From Histomonas meleagridis (taxonomy: Eukaryota; Parabasalia; Tritrichomonadida; Dientamoebidae): a stretch of 64,000 bases of DNA. A model generated the notes under the pieces. The model worked only from the letters and a program-made list of their open reading frames with translations. It made no database searches and was not told where the DNA came from. Both the position numbers and the translations under genes were made by a program. Positions 8,653 to 17,999 of the stretch are shown here, piece by piece; position 1 is the stretch's first letter, and every line of letters starts with the position of its first letter. The stretch covers positions 1 to 64,000 of the forward strand of contig WSYJ01000012.1 of assembly GCA_020186115.1 (NCBI GenBank). Reading direction: 5' to 3'.

Positions 8653-9803
8653 AATTCTATACCACTTTTTTTCATTAAAAATTCGATGAATAACCGCTAA
8701 TTTTAGATCGTTTATTATGCTCAAGATTTCTCGAGATAACATATTTTTTTAATAAAAATTAAAATCAATTGTTTATCTAAATCAAATTTGTGATAATTTC
8801 CCCAGCTTTTTTTCTCTTAATTGAGGTGTATAACATAAAAATTGTAGATTTCCATCTACCATGTTGTTTTATTATATTATCTTGAATTCCTGCTCTTGCA
8901 GCTTCAGTAGTTCCTCCTCTTCTAAGACTATGAGAAGAATAATTTTGAGTATCTTTAATACCAATTAAATCAATAAGAATTCTTAATTTAGAATTAAAAT
9001 TGGATATATTATATTTGAATGGATATGTTTTTGATTTAAAATTGGGAAATTGTTTAAGTCGATTTAATAAAATATAAGGAGAATAAGGTGTATTCGAATT
9101 TTGAATATAACAAATACATCCTTTTCCAAATGGATCATTTTTTGAAATTCGAATATTTAAAGTAATTCCATTTTCTTCGATTAAAATATCATTGTATTTT
9201 AGATTTGTAAGTTCAGAAATTCTTAAAAATCCATAATACATCAAACTTATAGCAGTCATAAATCGTAAATTATAGTATTTTGTCAAATCAATTTGATTGA
9301 CAATTTTGGACATTATTTCTTTGAATACCCCTTTTTTTTTATGAGGGGGATTTAAAGTTAAACTTAATTTAATTGATTTTTAAAATTCTTCAAATTTGGC
9401 ATTTTTGTTAAATCATTTTGATCATTAATACGAAAATAATGTGAAAATGAAGCAACATATAATTTAATTGTATTTAAAGTTGTTTTTTTTTTTTGAATAT
9501 CTTCAATATAACATAAGAATGCCCTCATTTTTTCATCTGTAATAGGAAATGGTTCAGGTGCTCCTTCAATTTCTTTGAATTTTTTTTCATACGTTTTAAT
9601 ATAACTATTGTATGTGTTTAAAAGATTTGGTCTAATTGAATTTCGTTCTTGAACTCTGCTTTCTTCAACAAGTTGTTCAAATAGCATTTAATAAAAATGT
9701 TCTATATGAACTTTTTTATTAATAAATTGAGGTCTTGATAACGAATTTTAAAATTAATGGTTATTTATTGGATTTTTTTCTGTAAAAAAAGTGGTATAGA
9801 ATT
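8653..9803 (-). mobile_element. Tyrosine-recombinase cassette with 20-bp inverted repeats
   Basis: The sequence AATTCTATACCACTTTTTTT at 8,653-8,672 is the exact reverse complement of 9,784-9,803. The two copies bracket a single tyrosine-recombinase gene over 1,151 bp. Crypton elements, the usual eukaryotic tyrosine-recombinase transposons, are not known for inverted ends. Polinton-like viruses can carry tyrosine integrases, so the cassette could be a piece of one. No target duplication was identified. Confidence 0.6.
8777..9687 (-). pseudogene. Tyrosine recombinase/integrase, one frameshift
   Basis: The N-terminal part (ATG 9,687 to 9,364) is a 107-residue SAM-like core-binding domain. The catalytic domain continues in a different frame from about 9,360 through ATG 9,313 to 8,777. 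Visible catalytic features are the first Arg in GFLRISELTNLKYNDI, the HxxR box in SSHSLRRGGTTEAARAG, the His/Trp box in KQHGRWKS, and the Tyr nucleophile in MLYTSIKRK. The total of about 300 residues is normal for the family. A homopolymer near 9,330 and the region 9,355-9,365 contain the frameshift; a sequencing error is possible. The catalytic set is complete, so inactivation is recent if real. Confidence 0.85.
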
Positions 9804-9822
9804 GAAAGTTTTATCGTATCGA

Positions 9823-9839
9823 CCGCCGCGAAGCGGCGG
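9823..9839. repeat. Small GC hairpin (7-bp stem, GAA loop)
   Basis: CCGCCGC-GAA-GCGGCGG in otherwise very AT-rich DNA, 20 bp outside the recombinase inverted repeat. It may be a terminator-like or element-end structure. Confidence 0.7.
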
Positions 9840-9915
9840 GAATACTATAAAACTTCTAATTTATTAATAACATTATTTTGTTTTTCATTTTGCTTTTTTA
9901 AAAACAATACTGTTA

Positions 9916-11208
9916 TAGGGGAAACTAAAATGTTTTATCTTACATATAATAGAATCGAAATAAAAGATTTTAATTATATTTTTTAGGTTTACTTATGATA
10001 GTAGTTACCTTTGTTTAATATCACCCATTGACATCTTTCAATTTATTTTTCAATAACTTTTGCTAAAGTATCCTTCGAAATTTCACACAAAATTTCAGTT
10101 ATTTTATCGTGCAATTGTTGAAAATCATCGAATTTTTCTACTTCTAGTTGATTTTTTAAAAAACCAAATAAAACGAAATCTGAAGGAGCAAGATCTGGTG
10201 AATATCGTGGCTGTGGAGCTCTTTTAAAACCATTATCAACCAAAAATTTAGTTGAAGCATTAGAGGTATAAGGAGATGCATTATCGAAATGTAAAACATA
10301 TGGGTTTTCATTGGGCTTTTTTCTTTGTGGGTATACAATTTGCTTCAATAGTTTAATTATATTATTAATAAAATACTTTGAGTTATATTTTTCACCATCT
10401 TTCATAATATCAACTATAAAGAATTGATCAATATTCCAAAAGATAGTTACCATATATTTTATCGTGTCAATTTTTGTATCGATAATTTCAGGTAAATTAT
10501 CTCTTGATTGTGACCACATATGCTTGTGATCATATGATAAGAAAAACCATGATTCATCCCCAGTTATGATTCTATGGAAACCTTTTCTCTTACTAACTTT
10601 TGAGATATCAAGAAGCTCAGTTGCTATTCGCACTCTTTCTTCTTTCATTTCACATGTCAGTTCATATGGCACCACTCTTAAATTATAATAATGGAAGCCT
10701 AATTTATTGAGGTGATCATTTACGGTGGATCGTGGTATAGATAAGGCTTCACTTAATGTATATGTCGAATGAAATGGTTCCATTTCGAGTGCAGCCAAAA
10801 TTTTTGAATCAATGAAATCAAGTACTGGTCTTCCTGGACTTTGAATGTTTGTTATTTCAGATCTCCCTAATTTAAATTGATGCACCCAATAATATTTTAT
10901 GGTATTAATATCGAGTGCATCTTGGTGATAAACATCATCTAACTCTTGTTTAATTTGGCTGAGTTTAAAGCCTTTTCTTTTCAGGGAAAATATGACTGCT
11001 CTTTGTTCGACTTCCATAAAAATGAAAAATGTTTAAAAAGAATGACAATATGAAAGTTTATTTTTGACATTATCTTGATATATAGAATATTTCTGATATC
11101 AAAAATTATATCATTATTATTACAGTCTTTTGTATTTTTATATATATAATTTTTATTAAAAAAAAATAAAAGAATCATATTTAGGATAAAACTTTTACGT
11201 CCCCCCTA
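9916..11208 (-). mobile_element. mariner element 2 (TA target duplication)
   Basis: A 1,293-bp element between TA dinucleotides at 9,914-9,915 and 11,209-11,210. The ends form imperfect inverted repeats: left TAGGGGAAACTAAAATGTTT, right (reverse-complemented) TAGGGGGGACGTAAAAGTTT, with further similarity to about 38 bp. The right flank resumes inside the small amphipathic gene of Maverick copy C, so this element also jumped into Maverick DNA. Confidence 0.85.
10043..11017 (-). CDS. mariner transposase (C-terminus cut by an in-frame TAA)
   Basis: A 324-residue transposase from ATG 11,017. The N-terminal helix-turn-helix region carries SPGRPVLDF. The catalytic triad is intact: ITGDESWFF, HFDNASPYT and SPDLAPSDFVLFG, with 34 residues between the second and third aspartates. 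The frame ends at TAA 10,043, but the same frame continues beyond it (IERCQWVILNKGNYYHK, to 9,987) and matches the usual mariner C-terminus, so the protein lacks its last ~18 residues. It is better preserved than element 1 and may have moved more recently. It is likely inactive or weak. Confidence 0.9.
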   Translation of the reverse strand: MEVEQRAVIFSLKRKGFKLSQIKQELDDVYHQDALDINTIKYYWVHQFKLGRSEITNIQSPGRPVLDFIDSKILAALEMEPFHSTYTLSEALSIPRSTVNDHLNKLGFHYYNLRVVPYELTCEMKEERVRIATELLDISKVSKRKGFHRIITGDESWFFLSYDHKHMWSQSRDNLPEIIDTKIDTIKYMVTIFWNIDQFFIVDIMKDGEKYNSKYFINNIIKLLKQIVYPQRKKPNENPYVLHFDNASPYTSNASTKFLVDNGFKRAPQPRYSPDLAPSDFVLFGFLKNQLEVEKFDDFQQLHDKITEILCEISKDTLAKVIEK

Positions 11209-11211
11209 TAT

Positions 11212-11457
11212 AAAGAAAATAGAATCTTTACTTATAAAATGAAAGAAGGCTTCGCAAAAATTAGTCCTCATATTGTGAAAGGTTATGAATTTGCTGAACA
11301 ACATAAAGAAGATATTACATAAATAGGACCTTTAAAGAAATTACTTGTAGATAAAATATTTGAAGTAGAAGATAGAATAGCTCTCATATTCAAATCAGTA
11401 GGTATGGAAGCAAATGATAAGATCCTCTCTAATTTACATCCTGATTTTTATAAATAA
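11212..11457 (+). pseudogene. Maverick amphipathic gene, copy C, 5' part cut by mariner 2
   Basis: Homologous to the minus-strand gene at 3,765-4,023. The copy begins at the mariner right end inside the segment equivalent to GIKKIGPLLKKVKEG. It reads KEGFAKISPHIVKGYEFAEQ, meets TAA after HKEDIT, and stays open to 11,457 (KLLVDKIFEVEDRIALIFKS, then GMEANDKILSNLHPDFYK). The same TAA position occurs in copy A. Confidence 0.6.
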
Positions 11458-11487
11458 AGAAATAAATATTTATTTTTATTATTATTT

Positions 11488-11757
11488 ATGGCGTGAGGTT
11501 TTTGGAACAAAATTAAAAATGGATTTAAAAAAGCTGGTGCTTGGATCAGAGATAAAATTATTAAACCAGTTGGAAGATTTATAGGTAATGTTTGGAATAA
11601 AGTAGCCAAACCTGTTGTAAATACAGTAGGTAAAATACCTGGAATTGAAAATTTACCTGAACATGCAGGTGCTATTGCAAAAGGAATTAAAATAGCAGAT
11701 AAATTCTCACCTGTTAAAGATGGTGTAGCAAATGCACTAGTTGGTCAAAAGAAATAA
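11488..11757 (+). pseudogene. Maverick small amphipathic protein, copy C (codon-3 TGA)
   Basis: ATG 11,488 is followed by GCG TGA, a stop at codon 3 where the sister genes have AGG or TGG. Beyond that the 89-codon frame is clean to TAA 11,755. It reads GFWNKIKNGFKKAGAWIRD and so on, through AKPVVNTVGKIPGIENLPE, and ends ALVGQKK. It is near-identical to copy A over 75 residues and supplies the C-terminus that copy A lacks. Gly/Lys/Trp-rich amphipathic composition suggests membrane or DNA contact in a virion. Confidence 0.7.
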
Positions 11758-11791
11758 ATATTTTTTTTTATTATTTTATTATTTGTTTCGA

Positions 11792-11885
11792 CATGAATAT
11801 AATGAAGTCTGGACCCAACACCCTGAGTGTCCTACAAACACTCGGGTCCCTCACTTCGTTGGGTCCAGACTTCATTATATTCATG
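11792..11885. repeat. Perfect 28-bp nested hairpin
   Basis: The arms 11,792-11,819 and 11,858-11,885 are exact reverse complements (CATGAATATAATGAAGTCTG...). Inside them a second, slightly imperfect stem pairs ACCCTGAGTGT with ACACTCGGGT. It follows the stop of the copy C peptide gene after a T-rich tract. It could be a foldback element, a transcription end, or an element junction. Confidence 0.9.
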
Positions 11886-11960
11886 GCTGTTAATATTTCG
11901 TGTGTCCAAATTTACATTTCAATGGAAATAAGTCTATTTCTAAATAATGAATATTTTGAT

Positions 11961-12224
11961 TTATAGGTGGTTTCTTATTTTCAGTAATTGTAATTGATAA
12001 TAGTATTGGAAATAGAAGAATTCTTCTATTTTTTTGTGAACAAAATAAAAATCGGGAGAATTACTATGTTTTATTATAATTCCAATTGGATTGATAATAA
12101 AATTGTTGTAATTTCCCATTTTATTATGTTTAGGATCGAAGAATATTGCAACATCAATAACATCCAGATCTTTATTTATGATATTGTGAGCAATTTGAGC
12201 AATGGAATAAATATGACCATTCAT
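11961..12224 (-). CDS. Maverick-associated hypothetical protein
   Basis: An 87-residue frame from ATG 12,224 (MNGHIYSIAQIAHNIINKDL, then DVAIFFDPKHNKMGNYNN). The same DNA occurs in decayed form at 5,240-5,400, which argues that it is a conserved part of the Maverick rather than chance. It lies just inside the terminal repeat, pointing away from it. No domain is recognised. It may be an N-terminal fragment of a longer protein. Confidence 0.4.
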   Translation of the reverse strand: MNGHIYSIAQIAHNIINKDLDVIDVAIFFDPKHNKMGNYNNFIINPIGIIIKHSNSPDFYFVHKKIEEFFYFQYYYQLQLLKIRNHL

Positions 12225-12303
12225 GAACAAAATGAAGTGATATAATATAACATTTATTTACTAATTAAAATTTGGCGCAAATTTATTAAGCAAATAATAT
12301 AAT

Positions 12304-12654
12304 GCGCCAAAATTATGTTTGCCACTATAATAGGATAAATGTACGGCCAAACATGACCTGGGACAATTCTCGCTGGTCATACGAGATTTTTGATGAGCTT
12401 ATGTGATGAGTGGCGTGAAAAGTACTATCGTTTCTATCAAAAAGTTTCGCGCGCATTGAATTTTGAATAGGTAACCAAATCATTAAGAGAATTGTAAAAG
12501 TATACAATTATCATTGTTAATTTTTGTAGCGAGCGGAGCGAGCTGATGGTCCCCGAAGGGCACCTCCGGAGGCCGAAGACCCCATTGACCCCACCAGAAA
12601 ATAGTAAGGTCGGGACAATCCCAGGGACCCTTGGGTCAGCATTATATATCTACC
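12304..12654. repeat. Maverick terminal repeat, copy 3
   Basis: Repeats the block at 2,640-3,057: CGGCCAAACATGACC, GTAGCGAGCGGAGCGAGC at 12,525-12,542, AAGGTCGGGACAATC, and the edge GCATTATATATCTACC ending at 12,654. Beyond it the sequence becomes ordinary AT-rich intergenic DNA (12,655-13,021, with a long T tract and no genes), so this is the outer end of copy C. Confidence 0.65.
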
Positions 12655-13021
12655 AATACTTACCAATTGTTAATGATAGAAAATGTTAAAAATTTGGTTT
12701 CCAACTTGAATTCCCCCATTTTATTTTTTTTTTTTTTTTTAACAACATGAAACTTAATGTTGAAATTATCCTCATTAAGTAAGAATCCAATTGATGTAGA
12801 AAATTAATGTGAAAAAAGCCAACAAAAAGCCAAAAACATTATTTTATTTTTCACAAATTTGGAAGAGAGATTAATCTACATATATAAATTCATTTATTTT
12901 TTGATGTATTTCCTTACACAGAGATACGGGTACCCGAAACAGTGCAATTAATATTTTACTTTCAATATTTTATTTATTATAAAAACATTAGTTAACAACA
13001 TCGTTCAATTGTCATTAAATT

Positions 13022-14431
13022 TCATTGAACTAAAAACCTTGAAGCAAAAACTTTAGTATCGATGTGATTCTCATCACTTATCCACTCAACGAAATCGGAA
13101 TTATATCCAATTTCTATTATTGTCTGTATTTTGTCTAAAATTGTTTCAACATAACTTCCAATTTCTGTGAAATTTTCCTTCAAAGCATCTAATTTCAAAA
13201 TAGACGGAACAATTAAATTTTGCACCATACTCATATCGTTTATATCCACATTATCGACCAAGTATTCGAAAATTTGAGGATTACTAAATATTCTTAAAAT
13301 TTGATTGATTGTTCCGCACTTAATCATACACCAAATGCACCATAATGCTGCAGACTTTTCATCAAAGCTCCCATTAATGAGTATTTTTTGGAAAGATAAC
13401 ATTTCCCTGTCGCCTAATAAAGAATCTATTATCATGTCATTGCTTTCTGAAACATCTGTAATGAAGTTAGAAAACAAAAATAAAATGCATTGAATATTCT
13501 GCTTGTCTTCAGAGGAAATGTTAAACCAATCAATAATCTTTTGAAATGGCATTGCGTAAAATATCTGAATTGTAGTTTCCTTTAACGAAAAATAAAGAGT
13601 TGCACCTAGCAAACGAAAAGTACTCTTGAAAGCTTCTTGTAAACGATTATCGCTTAAAATTGAAGCTATTTCATGTAACATTTCATTATTTATCTCAAAA
13701 ATATTTATTTTGTTTTCTGCAAATTTGCTGAGAATTGAAATACATTTTTCTGCATAAACATACCTCCATTCGCCCTTTAAAATCATTGAAATAAGTTCTG
13801 CTATTTTTTCACAATATTGCAAAACAAAATCATCTGATGAAGTTTTGATAATGGAATCAATAAGATTGAGTATATTCATATAATATTCTGTATCACTTAT
13901 TTTGTAATTGTAGGCAACTTCAAGAGCAAAATTAATTAAGACTTGATTTCCTTGGAATGGATATTCTTTGGTTTGAATTAGTATAAAAATATCAATTATG
14001 CATAACTGACTCTCTCTAGTTGTACATTTGTATAGTTGTATTAGGTAATCGATCGGGATAAATTCTATTATTTTTCCCTTTATTGATTGGGACTTTTTCA
14101 ACAATACGGATATGAAAGCAAGTATAGAGTGTTTTCCATATATGTCTATGTCTGAATTTAATTTGAAAAATAAATCTGGGATTATACTTGTATTAAGAAT
14201 AAAATTCTCAGGTGTGACATAATTCTTGTTATCTGCTTGAATCAAATTAACCATGTGGTTCAAGTGTTCAACGCTCTTTTCAAATTGACTTTTTTCCCAA
14301 AAAAAATTAAAAATTTCATAATCATGGATAAATTGAGTTTGAATTAAATCGTCACTATCATGTAAACCTTCTAGGAACCTAACTTTATTTTGTTTTCTAA
14401 CAGTTCCTTTATAGTTACCAGGTAAATTCAT
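13022..14431 (-). CDS. Conserved-looking helical-repeat protein, function unknown
   Basis: A 469-residue intact gene from ATG 14,431 to TGA 13,022. The sequence is a chain of amphipathic helices about 40 residues apart (for example ISILSKFAENKINIF and SAALWCIWCMIKCGTI), the pattern of ARM/HEAT solenoids. A basic N-terminus (NYKGTVRKQNKVRF) somewhat resembles an importin-alpha IBB segment, but I cannot assign it to importin-alpha. It is probably a cytoplasmic or nuclear adaptor. It shares direction with the CHD-like gene downstream of it in the map but has its own upstream region (14,432-14,722 is short and AT-rich). Confidence 0.75.
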   Translation of the reverse strand: MNLPGNYKGTVRKQNKVRFLEGLHDSDDLIQTQFIHDYEIFNFFWEKSQFEKSVEHLNHMVNLIQADNKNYVTPENFILNTSIIPDLFFKLNSDIDIYGKHSILAFISVLLKKSQSIKGKIIEFIPIDYLIQLYKCTTRESQLCIIDIFILIQTKEYPFQGNQVLINFALEVAYNYKISDTEYYMNILNLIDSIIKTSSDDFVLQYCEKIAELISMILKGEWRYVYAEKCISILSKFAENKINIFEINNEMLHEIASILSDNRLQEAFKSTFRLLGATLYFSLKETTIQIFYAMPFQKIIDWFNISSEDKQNIQCILFLFSNFITDVSESNDMIIDSLLGDREMLSFQKILINGSFDEKSAALWCIWCMIKCGTINQILRIFSNPQIFEYLVDNVDINDMSMVQNLIVPSILKLDALKENFTEIGSYVETILDKIQTIIEIGYNSDFVEWISDENHIDTKVFASRFLVQ

Positions 14432-14722
14432 GGAAAGTTATAATTTTTATTATCGAGATATAATTTTCTAGAAAATACGTTTAAGATTGAAATTTAGCCA
14501 AAAATAAATCTTTTGCTCGCTCAATGAGCTAATCAGCTGATTTACTAGCCACATATTTTTTAACTTCTCATTTTTTAAACAGAGATCTTATTAGGTGTGT
14601 CTGATATTTGAAAAATTTCATTTCAATTATGAATGTGATCACCACAAAGTCAATTTCCTGATTATTCAAATATCATTATTTATCCACAAATTCATTTATA
14701 GAACTGATATAAAATCTAACAT

Positions 14723-17700
14723 TTATTTTGCTTTTTTTGGTAGTGATCTCGGAATATATTTTGCACATTTATCAATTCCGTCCAATTTTTGTGTCAACCG
14801 TATTACAACAGGATGAGACAGCAAAAATGCATCTATTCCAGAGACTTTGAATGAAGTGTTTTTCATTTCGTTGAATTCAACAATCTTTTTTGAAGCTTCA
14901 GTCCATACTGCAGTTGGGGTCGGTCCTTCAAATACTTTCTCTGGGCAGCTTTCCATCCAAATTCTAAATTTGGGTTTTGGTCCTCCATCATCTATAATTT
15001 CCTCAATCCATGTACATTTTTTCTTCTTCTCCAACAAAGAAGGTCTTTTAACCATAACCCTATATCCGTTCGGGTAAACATACCTCTCAGTATGAAACTC
15101 TGGTTTATCATAAACAACAGTACCAAGACTTAAGATGGTTGATGATTCGTTGATTTTCATCGGGAATTTGTATTCAATTTGATCGTCCGACTCTTCGGCT
15201 TCCTTCTCGTTGGCTTCCTTCTTCGTTTTTTCCCTTTCAGAATACTGCTTGAAGGTTTTAAAGAGAACGCCGATTCGCTTTACAATGACTTGCTCTTTAT
15301 GAAGGAGTTGAAGAGATTTCTCATTAATACCATTAAAAAAATCATCTTCCAATAATTCTTCAAGTTCTCCTAATCCTCGCTCACTAAGCTGCTTGAACAA
15401 ATAAAATTCTTGTTCTCCTTTTAGTTGCTCTGGAAGTAATTTCCAATGAGGTGCAATAGAAATTACTTCTAACATTTCTGAATCATCATAAGTATGAAAC
15501 ATTGTATAAAGCTCGTGCACCAATGAACATCGAGCAAGGATGCGTGTAGCTGTATGTCGAGGAATTTCAGAATCAGGATTATCACAATCTTTGATACATT
15601 GTTCAACATATTCTTGGATTTGTTCTAATGTTTTCGTTGTAGATGATTCTGATATTTTTACGAAACATAGCCTTTTTCCATCGCTTGTTTCAGGTACCCC
15701 ATAACTCATTAGATATTTATAAACAGCTTTCTTTTCTTCTTTGTTCCACTCACCTGGTATTTCATTGTCAGCTTGTTTCTTTCTTTTGCCTCGATTTTTC
15801 TTTTTCTTTGTTGATGGAGATTCTATTTTTTCATTAATAAGTTTTTTAATTCCTCCCATTAATCTTAGTGCTCGTTCATTTAGTTTATAATAATAAACGT
15901 CATTATTATAAAATATTTCTGTTAAATTTTGTTCTTTATCTTCGAAAAATTGTTCATAATTTCCTAGGCCATATTTTAACGTTCCAATGAGAAGTAAACG
16001 GTCGAAATTAAACGTCCACCAATCGGTCAAGTGAATTTTGAATAGTTTCATATTTGAAGATTTTATTTCTTCAAATATTTCATCGTCTTCTATTTTTGGT
16101 AAGAATTCTAATTGTTCAATTCTCTTTAAAAAAACAGGAGCATTTTTCTGAAGGTAACCTTGAAATCCTTTATCTTTAATAAAAATATCTTCGATAAATT
16201 TCACATCATTTTCTTCATCGCTTTCTGATTTAGTTAAATTTTTAACATATTCTGTTGCAATTTGATTTTTTTTTGATGCCGGATCATTTATATGAAGTAA
16301 ATATCTAACAATTGCTCGTGAAGCATTTATGATATCGCTTTCGCTTTTATTTATTCCACCATCAGTAATAAACATATTCCATCTATTCCAACCAAATCTA
16401 CATAAACATCGAATAAGTTGATTTCTTTCATGTATTGACCATTTATCGTTAAATTTTATATTTGTTTCATCTTTGAAATGATTTTCTTTCATAATATCAT
16501 CCCAAAAATCATCTCCTGTAAGTTCACTTTCGATTAATAATTTAAAAACAGAATCATTTTCTTTTTTAGTTGAGTTTTGTAGAATTAAATTAACATCAAT
16601 TTCTTCTTTTTCGTCAAAAGATGATAATGCAATACATTTACATAAAAAATCAAGATTTTCAATTTCTTGTTTTGTTGAAGGCGCGAAACTAATTTCATTT
16701 AATTGAGTTTCACAACAATCACCACAATAAAGATGATAAATATGTTTAACATTATTTGTTGACGATTTCTTTAAATATCTCATAAAATATTTTGTACAAC
16801 CATCAACAAATATAACTAATTGAATACCATCAATAAGATTTGCATTTAATTCACAATAAAGTGGATTATATAATAGAATTTGATTGACGTTTTGGTTAAT
16901 TTCAGATGTCCCTTCAGTAATTCGAGTAAAATTTAAACCAGATTTAAAAATAACATCCTCAACTAAGTCAAGAAATATAGAATATTGTGAAATTATTATT
17001 ATGTTTTGATGATATATTGTTAAAATTTCTTTAATAACTTTAAGCTTTGTAGACGACTTAAGTATACCAACAGATTTGTTCTCATGTGATAATATAAATG
17101 GATGTGTACAAACACGTTTCGCCTTTTGACATAAAAAAAATTGATTTTTTACATTTTCAAAAACAATTTTTTGCATGATTTTTCGTTGGTATAAACTAAG
17201 TGGACAATTAATATATAATGTATGAATATCAGTTTGATTGTTTTCTGAAGTCTTGCGTTTGAGAAGTTTAGATTGAATTGACAACTTTATTTCTTCTGAA
17301 ATTTTACTTGGAAGGAGACCGTTTATGTTTTCTGAGTTCGTTAAAGTTGTCAAATGTTGAACATCAAGTAAATTGGTAGGTATCTTACATTGAACCATTT
17401 GTACATTACTTTTGATGCTACTGATAGCCTTGGCAAACTTGGATTGAGGATTTTTTAGACGATTAGTGTCAATAAATGTGGCATGCCAATTAATGTTCTT
17501 TATTTGTTCATTGTCGTGCAAAATGACATCAGGAACAGTAACAAGTATGTTAAACTTAAAATGTTTGCTCGTTTGAAAATCTTTTTTGGTGATTATAACT
17601 CTATTTTCCATTGTCCCAGAATAATTAAGTACAATAGAATTTGAGACATTACGTAAAGTAACATGCCATTTATTAATACATGAGGTAGGCACAATAACTA

Positions 17701-17965
17701 AAAAAGGTCCAACATCATTATAAGTATTGATAACAATATCAAAAAAAGATCCAATTGTTTTTTGGAAATCTATATTATACTCATCAGAAATTTCAGTGTT
17801 TTGGCCTTTAGTAAAATTTTTTAAAAAGAGATTTAAGATTGATAATTCTAAATCTTTTAAATCTTCACCACAAAATGTATAACTGTTGATATAAATAAAT
17901 TGGTACTCTGGTGATATTTCTGTGTTGTCATTTTTTGTTGGAAGTTTAACACTAGCTCTTGACAT
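14723..17965 (-). CDS. CHD-family chromatin remodeller with degenerate ATPase motifs
   Basis: A 1,080-residue intact gene from ATG 17,965. Residues ~60-440 align to a SNF2/CHD ATPase: DFQKT (66-70) stands where GLGKT is expected, GPFLVIVPTSCINKW matches motif Ia, and HATFIDTNRLKNPQSKF (161-177) matches the DEAH box region with DEAH changed to DTNR. The TGTP motif is absent and the arginine-finger segment (HRIGQ) is replaced by KKSSTNN. Around 500-530 and 660-690 are SANT/SLIDE-like blocks (WSIHERNQLIRCLCRFGWNR; WWTFNFDRLLLIGTLKYGLG), followed by a lysine-rich stretch and CHD6-9-like segments (GEWNKEEKKAVYKYLMSYGV). There are no chromodomains. It is presumably a nuclear, nucleosome-binding pseudo-ATPase. 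Confidence 0.85.
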   Translation of the reverse strand: MSRASVKLPTKNDNTEISPEYQFIYINSYTFCGEDLKDLELSILNLFLKNFTKGQNTEISDEYNIDFQKTIGSFFDIVINTYNDVGPFLVIVPTSCINKWHVTLRNVSNSIVLNYSGTMENRVIITKKDFQTSKHFKFNILVTVPDVILHDNEQIKNINWHATFIDTNRLKNPQSKFAKAISSIKSNVQMVQCKIPTNLLDVQHLTTLTNSENINGLLPSKISEEIKLSIQSKLLKRKTSENNQTDIHTLYINCPLSLYQRKIMQKIVFENVKNQFFLCQKAKRVCTHPFILSHENKSVGILKSSTKLKVIKEILTIYHQNIIIISQYSIFLDLVEDVIFKSGLNFTRITEGTSEINQNVNQILLYNPLYCELNANLIDGIQLVIFVDGCTKYFMRYLKKSSTNNVKHIYHLYCGDCCETQLNEISFAPSTKQEIENLDFLCKCIALSSFDEKEEIDVNLILQNSTKKENDSVFKLLIESELTGDDFWDDIMKENHFKDETNIKFNDKWSIHERNQLIRCLCRFGWNRWNMFITDGGINKSESDIINASRAIVRYLLHINDPASKKNQIATEYVKNLTKSESDEENDVKFIEDIFIKDKGFQGYLQKNAPVFLKRIEQLEFLPKIEDDEIFEEIKSSNMKLFKIHLTDWWTFNFDRLLLIGTLKYGLGNYEQFFEDKEQNLTEIFYNNDVYYYKLNERALRLMGGIKKLINEKIESPSTKKKKNRGKRKKQADNEIPGEWNKEEKKAVYKYLMSYGVPETSDGKRLCFVKISESSTTKTLEQIQEYVEQCIKDCDNPDSEIPRHTATRILARCSLVHELYTMFHTYDDSEMLEVISIAPHWKLLPEQLKGEQEFYLFKQLSERGLGELEELLEDDFFNGINEKSLQLLHKEQVIVKRIGVLFKTFKQYSEREKTKKEANEKEAEESDDQIEYKFPMKINESSTILSLGTVVYDKPEFHTERYVYPNGYRVMVKRPSLLEKKKKCTWIEEIIDDGGPKPKFRIWMESCPEKVFEGPTPTAVWTEASKKIVEFNEMKNTSFKVSGIDAFLLSHPVVIRLTQKLDGIDKCAKYIPRSLPKKAK

Positions 17966-17987
17966 TCTTCACTTTGTTTCCATAAGT

Positions 17988-17995
17988 TAACGGTC
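17988..17995 (-). promoter_or_regulatory. M3-like promoter motif of the CHD-like gene
   Basis: The coding-strand 8-mer GACCGTTA lies 23-30 nt before the ATG. It fits the M3 core-promoter pattern described for Trichomonas vaginalis as I recall it. The HEAT gene has a related motif at nearly the same distance. Confidence 0.35.
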
Positions 17996-17999
17996 GTTT

